Assembly: GCA_030627155.1 (NCBI GenBank)
Contig: DAOUSP010000025.1
Span: 1-11,160 of the forward strand
Source: Candidatus Aminicenantota bacterium
GTDB taxonomy: Bacteria; Acidobacteriota; Aminicenantia; Aminicenantales; Aminicenantaceae
Reading direction: 5' to 3'
DNA length: 11,160 nt
Part shown: one piece after another, positions 7,184 to 11,160 of the stretch
Layout: the number at the start of each line of letters is the position of its first letter
Numbering within the stretch: position 1 is the stretch's first letter
Position numbers and translations under genes: made by a program
The notes under the pieces: generated by a model
Seen by the model: only the letters and a program-made list of their open reading frames with translations
The model's database searches: none
What the model was told of the DNA's origin: nothing

Positions 7184-7767
7184 TTTGAATCTTCCTTTTC
7201 CTTCTTGATCCATTCTTCCCGGAACCACTCTTTAAGCTCTGCCAAAACCTGCCTTTTCACTCTCTTTTCCAATTCCCGCTCCATTTCCAAAATCTCGCTT
7301 TTAATCCTTTGGTTGATTTTTTCATCAAGCTGAACTTCGACAACAGGCGTTTCTTCTTCCTCCAGGACAGGTTCTTCAGGAAGTGTCTGAGGAATTTTTT
7401 TTGCTTCAATGATTTTTCGAACTGCCAGAAGCAACTCTTCTGAATCAAATGGCTCTTGGATGATAGCATCGCAATCGAGTGAAGCTGTCTTCTCTCTATC
7501 TAAAGGCATAAAAGCCCCTTTGAGGAGCACAATGCCAATTTTCTGGGATTGGCCTAAATTTTTTATGTGAAAGGCCAGTTCATATCCATCTTTATTCGGC
7601 AAACTCACATTGCAAAGCACGGCGTCTGGGTTTATTCTCTGAAGAGCTTTCAACGCTTCCTCTCCATCTGAGAAAGGATAGAGCGTAAATTCAGATTCAG
7701 GAAAAGCCATCCGGATGGCTTTCTGAACCGAAGGGCTCTTGTCCGCAACAATTATCTTATATGCCAT
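7180..7767 (-). CDS. Degenerate (pseudo-)receiver domain protein with acidic linker and C-terminal charged helix
   Basis: The first 120 or so residues follow the CheY-like receiver fold: YKIIVADKSPSVQKAI, PDAVLCNVSLPNKDGYEL, IGIVLLKGA and IIQEPFDSEELLLAV. The chemistry has been lost. Aligned by spacing to E. coli CheY, D13 is kept (D9), but phospho-acceptor D57 is Asn (N53, codon AAT), T87 is Lys (K83) and K109 is Glu (E105). It therefore should not be phosphorylated in the normal way. Residues about 128-146 are a Pro/Glu-rich acidic linker. Residues about 147-195 are a highly charged, probably helical or coiled-coil tail ending in a basic segment. No DNA-binding or enzymatic output domain is present. 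I start it at the ATG at 7767 (195 residues), with GAGG six bases upstream, rather than at a GTG six codons earlier. It is the first gene after the candidate promoter and overlaps valS by ATGA. It may be a protein-interaction module; its partner is unknown. Confidence 0.82.
   Translation of the reverse strand: MAYKIIVADKSPSVQKAIRMAFPESEFTLYPFSDGEEALKALQRINPDAVLCNVSLPNKDGYELAFHIKNLGQSQKIGIVLLKGAFMPLDREKTASLDCDAIIQEPFDSEELLLAVRKIIEAKKIPQTLPEEPVLEEEETPVVEVQLDEKINQRIKSEILEMERELEKRVKRQVLAELKEWFREEWIKKEKEDSK
7191..7197 (-). promoter_or_regulatory. valS ribosome-binding site (decides start)
   Basis: The coding strand reads AAGGAAG, with its AAGGA core nine bases before the ATG at 7183. It lies inside the 3' end of the preceding gene. 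The upstream in-frame start at 7228 would put this site inside valS, so it favours the shorter protein. Confidence 0.75.
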
Positions 7768-7773
7768 GTTTTG

Positions 7774-7777
7774 CCTC
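7774..7777 (-). promoter_or_regulatory. Ribosome-binding site of the pseudo-receiver gene (decides start)
   Basis: The coding strand reads GAGG followed by six bases and then the ATG at 7767. An in-frame GTG at 7785 lies upstream of this site, with no comparable element before it, so the ATG is preferred. Confidence 0.75.
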
Positions 7778-7802
7778 AAACACACTGAAAAAACTAACTT
7801 TA

Positions 7803-7830
7803 ATTAACATTTTTCTTCTTACTCTGTCAA
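7803..7830 (-). promoter_or_regulatory. Candidate sigma-70-type promoter for the pseudo-receiver-valS-birA-coaX-rnr operon
   Basis: On the minus strand a perfect -35 hexamer TTGACA (7825-7830) is followed by a 16-base spacer and GTTAAT (7803-7808; four of six matches to TATAAT). The surroundings are AT-rich, and transcription would begin around 7795-7797, giving a leader of about 30 bases before the ATG at 7767. It is the only good -35 hexamer I found in this gap, and it sits where an operon promoter is expected. The -10 match is only moderate. Confidence 0.5.
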
Positions 7831-7897
7831 ACTGATGTGTGACGATGGGTCCAAGTCTTGAATTATCACTTTTTTCCTATTGATTATAAAGAAACTC

Positions 7898-7971
7898 GAA
7901 GGAATAGCAGGAAGAGTTCTGATGAAAGGGAAGACGGGTAGGAAAAGAAAATATAAAAATAGAGGAATAGG
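7898..7971 (-). terminator. Possible Rho-dependent termination region downstream of dnaE
   Basis: Starting about 20 bases after the dnaE stop, the transcript is strikingly C-rich and G-poor: 25 C and 3 G in 74 bases by my count, and about 80 percent pyrimidine. Long C-over-G stretches without structure are characteristic of Rho utilisation sites. No intrinsic terminator hairpin is visible in the same gap, which makes a Rho mechanism the simplest way to end the dnaE transcript. This is a composition argument only. Confidence 0.35.
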
Positions 7972-7990
7972 TATTGTGTCCCATGTTTAC

Positions 7991-10900
7991 TCAATATTCA
8001 ATAAAGACAGATTTTTCTCCAAGCAATTGTTCAATCTTATTTGTGAGTTCCTCCGAAGGAACCACGCCTTGAACTTCCAAAGACTGGACTGTCGCTTTGA
8101 AGGAATGGGGCCTCTCGAGCTCAAAGAAAACTGGACACCTTCCTTTATTTTCAATCAATAGGGCCTTTAACTCCTCAAGCACAGACTCTTCTATGCCAGG
8201 GAGAAAAACCCTCACAATGACCCTTTTTGCCTGTTTCTGCAAAGCTTCTGATAAAGGCATAATCTGCAACAGCTGGATCCTGCGGCTTTCTCCTTCACCC
8301 AAAAACCGGCCTTTTATCCAGACAAGCAAATCTTCTCTGAGATGTTCATAATATTTCTTGTAATTTTCCGGAAACACCACTACTTCAATCCGGCTGCTTA
8401 GGTCTTCTAAAATAAAAGTAGCCATCCTTTCTTCTTTTCTCGTCTTAATCAGTTTCAATGAGGAGATTATTCCTGCAAGCCTGATTTCAGAGTTGAAATC
8501 TTTTTCTTCATCCAATTGGTCTATCGAATGAGATGCAATTCTATCCAAGCATTTCTCATATTGGGCCAGCGGGTGGCTTGTGATGTAAAATCCAAGTGCA
8601 TCCTTCTCGTAAGACAAAAAGAGTGGCTCATCCCATTCCCGCATCTCTTTGACCTCTCGAGGAATCGCGGGGGGTTCTACTTGTATGCTTTGAAAAAGAA
8701 AATTCTGTTTAGATGATTTCATTTTTTGCACTTCATGTGCATACTCAATCATCTTGTCAACCAGGTGAAACAGTTGAGAACGCTTCCAGCCAAGGGAATC
8801 AAACGCTCCTGATTTTATCAAACTCTCGATTACTTTTCGGTTCACAGCTTTTGAATCAACGTCTTGAAAAACATCAAATGGGGAGCTGAATTTTCCCTTT
8901 TTTTCCCGGGCCTCGAGTAGGGCACGAACAGCACCTTCCCCAACATTCTTAACAGCAGAAAGGCCAAATCGGATGGCTTTTTTCACAACTGAAAAATTGA
9001 AATTGCTTTCATTAATATCCGGGGGAAGGACATTAACCCCCATTTGTTTACACTCATTGATATATTTAACCACTTGCGAAGTGGCTCCTCTTTCTGCCTC
9101 AGATGTAAGAAGTGCCGCAAAGAAGCAGACAGGATAATGGGCTTTTAAATAAGCAGTTCGATATGCCAGATAAGCATACGCTGCACTATGGGACTTATTA
9201 AATCCATATCCAGCGAAATGATTTATTTGGTCGAAAATTTTACTGGCTCTTGACTGGCTGAGGCCTTTTTGTTTTGCCCCCTGAATAAATCTCTGCCTCT
9301 GAGCCTTCATCACCGAGGCCTTCTTTTTCCCCATTGCCTCGCGTAAAATATCCGCCTCTGCCATAGAAAACCCAGCAAGTTCTGTGGCGATTTTCATCAC
9401 CTGTTCCTGGTAAATAATGATGCCTTTGGTCTCCTCCAGAATCGGTTCTAATTCAGGAAATTCATAACTCACCCGCTCGGGATGGTTTTTTCTTTTGATG
9501 AATTCATCCGTCATTCCGCTCTTTAAAGGACCCGGCCTATAGAGAGCATTAAGGGCAATCAAATCCCTGAATGTTTCTGGCCGGAAATTCTTTAACAAAT
9601 CTTTCATCCCCGGGCTTTCAAACTGAAAGACGCCGTCAGTATTGCCTGATTGGAAAACCTTAAAAGTCTTCTCGTCATCAAGAGGAATATATTTTAAGTC
9701 CAGTCTTTTGCCAGAATCTTTTTCAATCAGCTCGAGCGTGTCCTGAATAACCGTCAAATTGCGTAGCCCTAATAAATCCATCTTCAGAAGGCCAATCGCT
9801 TCAATATCTAACATTGGGAACTGTGTCGTGATCTCTCCTTTTACGGACATATAAAGCGGCATAAACTCCACAAGTGGCTTCGGGGTAATAACGATCCCAG
9901 CCGCATGGATTGAGGGGTGGCGGACTTGGCCTTCTAATTTTTGAGCAACAGAAATAAGGTTAGCAATCTTTGTGTTTTTCTCATTGAGCTCTCGTAGTTG
10001 CGGAATGCTCTTTAGGGCTCCCTGGATGGTAGCATCAGGGCCGAAAGGAGGAATCATCTTTGCGATTTTATCAACTTCAGGGAGTGGGATCTCAAGAGCA
10101 CGGCCTACGTCTCGCATTGCTTGGCGGGCTGCCATGGTCCCGAATGTAATAATCTGGCATACATTTTCCTTTCCATATTTCTTTTTTGCATAGGAAATCA
10201 CTTCATCCCTGCGCCTTCCGCAGAAGTCTATGTCAATGTCAGGCAGACTGATTCTCTCTGGATTTAAAAATCTCTCAAACAAAAGGTCATACTCGAGTGG
10301 ATCGATTTTCGTGATACCAAGAACATATGCTAAAAGGCTTCCTGCCACAGATCCCCTTCCTGGGCCTACCGGGATATTTTTTTCTCTTGCTTTCTGTATC
10401 AAATCCCATACGATTAAAAAATATCCTTCAAACCCCATTTGTTTAACGAGGCGAACCTCTCTTTCCAGCCTCTTTTCATATTCCTGAAGAGGAGGAAGTT
10501 CTCCGTTTTCTATTCTCTTTTTCAAGGAAGGAATCTGCTGTTGAAAGCCTTCCTTCACAACCTGGTCAAAAAATTGCTCTAAAGACACACCTTCTGGGGG
10601 AGTAAATTTAGGAAGAAAGTACCCAGTGGAGGGAAAATCGAAATTGCATCTTGCAGCAATCTTTGTTGTATTCTGGATGGCATCAGGAACATCCTTAAAG
10701 ATTTCTTCCATCTCCTCAGTTGACTTGAAATAGAACTCTTGTGAGCCAAAGCGAATCCTGTCGGAATCGGTTACTTTCTTGTTTGTTTGAATACACAGCA
10801 AAATATCATGGCTTTCTGCATCATCTTTGCAAAGATAATGCACATCATTCGTTGCTACCAGAGGGAGTTCAAGTTTCCTTGCAAGTTTTATCAGATGAGG

Positions 10901-11160
10901 ATTGATTCTTTTCTGCTGCTCGAGGCCATGGTCCTGGATTTCAATATAGAAATCCCCTTTGGGAAAGATAGAGGCATATTCAAGTGCCACTTCCTCAGCC
11001 TTGTCTTCCATGCCCAAGTCTAAATAATAGCTCACTTCTCCTTTAAGGCATCCAGAAAAGCCGAGTAATCCTTCTATGTACTGGGAAAGGAGCTCCTTAT
11101 CGATCCGGGGCCTATAATAAAATCCTTCTAAGTAGCTCTTCGTGATTAGATGACAGAGAT
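7991..11160 (-). CDS. dnaE: DNA polymerase III alpha subunit, DnaE1 type (N-terminus beyond the right edge)
   Basis: This is the catalytic subunit of the replicative DNA polymerase (C family). The frame is open from the right edge to the stop at 7991, giving 1055 residues. By comparison with the family, about 100 N-terminal residues are missing. Numbering from the first complete codon in the window, the PHP domain is present from residue 1 (HLITKSYLEGFYYRPRIDKE), with NDVHY at 104-108. The polymerase palm has PDIDIDF with catalytic D307 and D309, and MDLLGL with D461. The 154-residue spacing between D307 and D461 equals that of E. coli D401 and D555. NALYRPGPL and GYGFNKSHSAAYA follow. A helix-hairpin-helix region lies near 760-790, and QNFLF at 818-822 fits the beta-clamp-binding consensus QxxLF. 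An OB fold covers about 888-965, and a C-terminal domain ends at FIEY. All key residues are intact, so this is an active replicase. It is probably a separate transcription unit from the valS operon. Confidence 0.98.
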   Translation of the reverse strand, partial: LCHLITKSYLEGFYYRPRIDKELLSQYIEGLLGFSGCLKGEVSYYLDLGMEDKAEEVALEYASIFPKGDFYIEIQDHGLEQQKRINPHLIKLARKLELPLVATNDVHYLCKDDAESHDILLCIQTNKKVTDSDRIRFGSQEFYFKSTEEMEEIFKDVPDAIQNTTKIAARCNFDFPSTGYFLPKFTPPEGVSLEQFFDQVVKEGFQQQIPSLKKRIENGELPPLQEYEKRLEREVRLVKQMGFEGYFLIVWDLIQKAREKNIPVGPGRGSVAGSLLAYVLGITKIDPLEYDLLFERFLNPERISLPDIDIDFCGRRRDEVISYAKKKYGKENVCQIITFGTMAARQAMRDVGRALEIPLPEVDKIAKMIPPFGPDATIQGALKSIPQLRELNEKNTKIANLISVAQKLEGQVRHPSIHAAGIVITPKPLVEFMPLYMSVKGEITTQFPMLDIEAIGLLKMDLLGLRNLTVIQDTLELIEKDSGKRLDLKYIPLDDEKTFKVFQSGNTDGVFQFESPGMKDLLKNFRPETFRDLIALNALYRPGPLKSGMTDEFIKRKNHPERVSYEFPELEPILEETKGIIIYQEQVMKIATELAGFSMAEADILREAMGKKKASVMKAQRQRFIQGAKQKGLSQSRASKIFDQINHFAGYGFNKSHSAAYAYLAYRTAYLKAHYPVCFFAALLTSEAERGATSQVVKYINECKQMGVNVLPPDINESNFNFSVVKKAIRFGLSAVKNVGEGAVRALLEAREKKGKFSSPFDVFQDVDSKAVNRKVIESLIKSGAFDSLGWKRSQLFHLVDKMIEYAHEVQKMKSSKQNFLFQSIQVEPPAIPREVKEMREWDEPLFLSYEKDALGFYITSHPLAQYEKCLDRIASHSIDQLDEEKDFNSEIRLAGIISSLKLIKTRKEERMATFILEDLSSRIEVVVFPENYKKYYEHLREDLLVWIKGRFLGEGESRRIQLLQIMPLSEALQKQAKRVIVRVFLPGIEESVLEELKALLIENKGRCPVFFELERPHSFKATVQSLEVQGVVPSEELTNKIEQLLGEKSVFIEY
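8693..8707 (-). other. Sliding-clamp-binding motif in DnaE
   Basis: The codons encode Gln-Asn-Phe-Leu-Phe, a match to the bacterial clamp-binding consensus QxxLF. It follows the helix-hairpin-helix region and precedes the OB fold, the position where E. coli DnaE has its internal clamp motif. It lies in a polar, probably flexible loop. Function is inferred from motif and position. Confidence 0.7.

Larger units (their letters stand above)
7768..7990. other. Intergenic gap between dnaE and the valS operon
   Basis: This 223-base gap is the only non-coding stretch of any size in the window. Its dnaE side holds a pyrimidine-rich segment in the transcript (7898-7971). Its other side holds the candidate promoter and a TTAATTAA palindrome (7800-7807). 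I see no GC-rich hairpin followed by a U-run, no T-box or other riboswitch-like structure ahead of valS, and no RNA gene. Confidence 0.7.

Noticed and set aside
7184..7228. A 15-residue N-terminal extension of valS beginning at 7228.
   Set aside because: It would overlap the preceding gene by 49 bases and has no family-like sequence. The ATG at 7183 has a good ribosome-binding site, the ATGA overlap and the normal ValRS N-terminus.
7768..7990. T-box or other leader riboswitch ahead of valS.
   Set aside because: The first gene after the promoter is the pseudo-receiver gene with a leader of only about 30 bases, and no T-box sequence or antiterminator-terminator pair is visible.
7880..8161. Plus-strand open frame of 93 codons in the dnaE-valS gap.
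   Set aside because: It begins at a TTG without a ribosome-binding site, has low-complexity Lys/Arg-rich sequence and runs into the antisense of dnaE.
11033..11035. GTG at 11035 as the start of dnaE.
   Set aside because: The frame stays open to the window edge, and the upstream codons encode clear DnaE PHP sequence (SYLEGFYYRPRIDKE), so this GTG is internal.

Overview
This 11,160-base window is a housekeeping stretch of a bacterial chromosome with every supported gene on the minus strand. Reading with the genes (right to left) the order is: dnaE (replicative DNA polymerase III alpha subunit, N-terminus cut off by the right edge), a 223-base intergenic gap, a small degenerate receiver-domain protein, valS, birA, coaX, a 210-residue conserved-looking protein of unknown function, rnr (RNase R), and the first 71 codons of an unidentified protein that runs off the left edge.

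The gap at 7768-7990 holds a C-rich, G-poor stretch just downstream of dnaE (possible Rho entry region) and then a candidate sigma-70-type promoter (TTGACA, 16-base spacer, GTTAAT). From there the seven downstream genes are packed like one operon. The pseudo-receiver gene and valS overlap by ATGA, valS-birA are 47 bases apart, birA-coaX 2, coaX-unknown 14, unknown-rnr 26, and rnr overlaps the last gene by GTGA. The cluster mixes tRNA charging (ValS), cofactor attachment and synthesis (BirA for biotin, CoaX for CoA) and RNA turnover (RNase R), so it looks like a growth-linked housekeeping operon rather than one pathway.

The organism is a bacterium with moderate-to-low GC, using type III pantothenate kinase, a BirA without the repressor domain, and a DnaE whose PHP domain keeps an Asp-x-His metal-ligand pair that is altered in E. 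coli DnaE. The gene set and protein style remind me of Acidobacteriota or Aminicenantes-like lineages, but this is a low-confidence impression from the proteins alone. There are no RNA genes, mobile elements, CRISPR arrays or signs of recent transfer.

I do not see a new multi-gene system. The best leads are the receiver domain that has lost the phospho-acceptor Asp, the Thr/Ser and the Lys at exactly the expected spacings, a duplicated ribosome-binding sequence before rnr with an upstream complementary segment, and two unassigned proteins in the operon.
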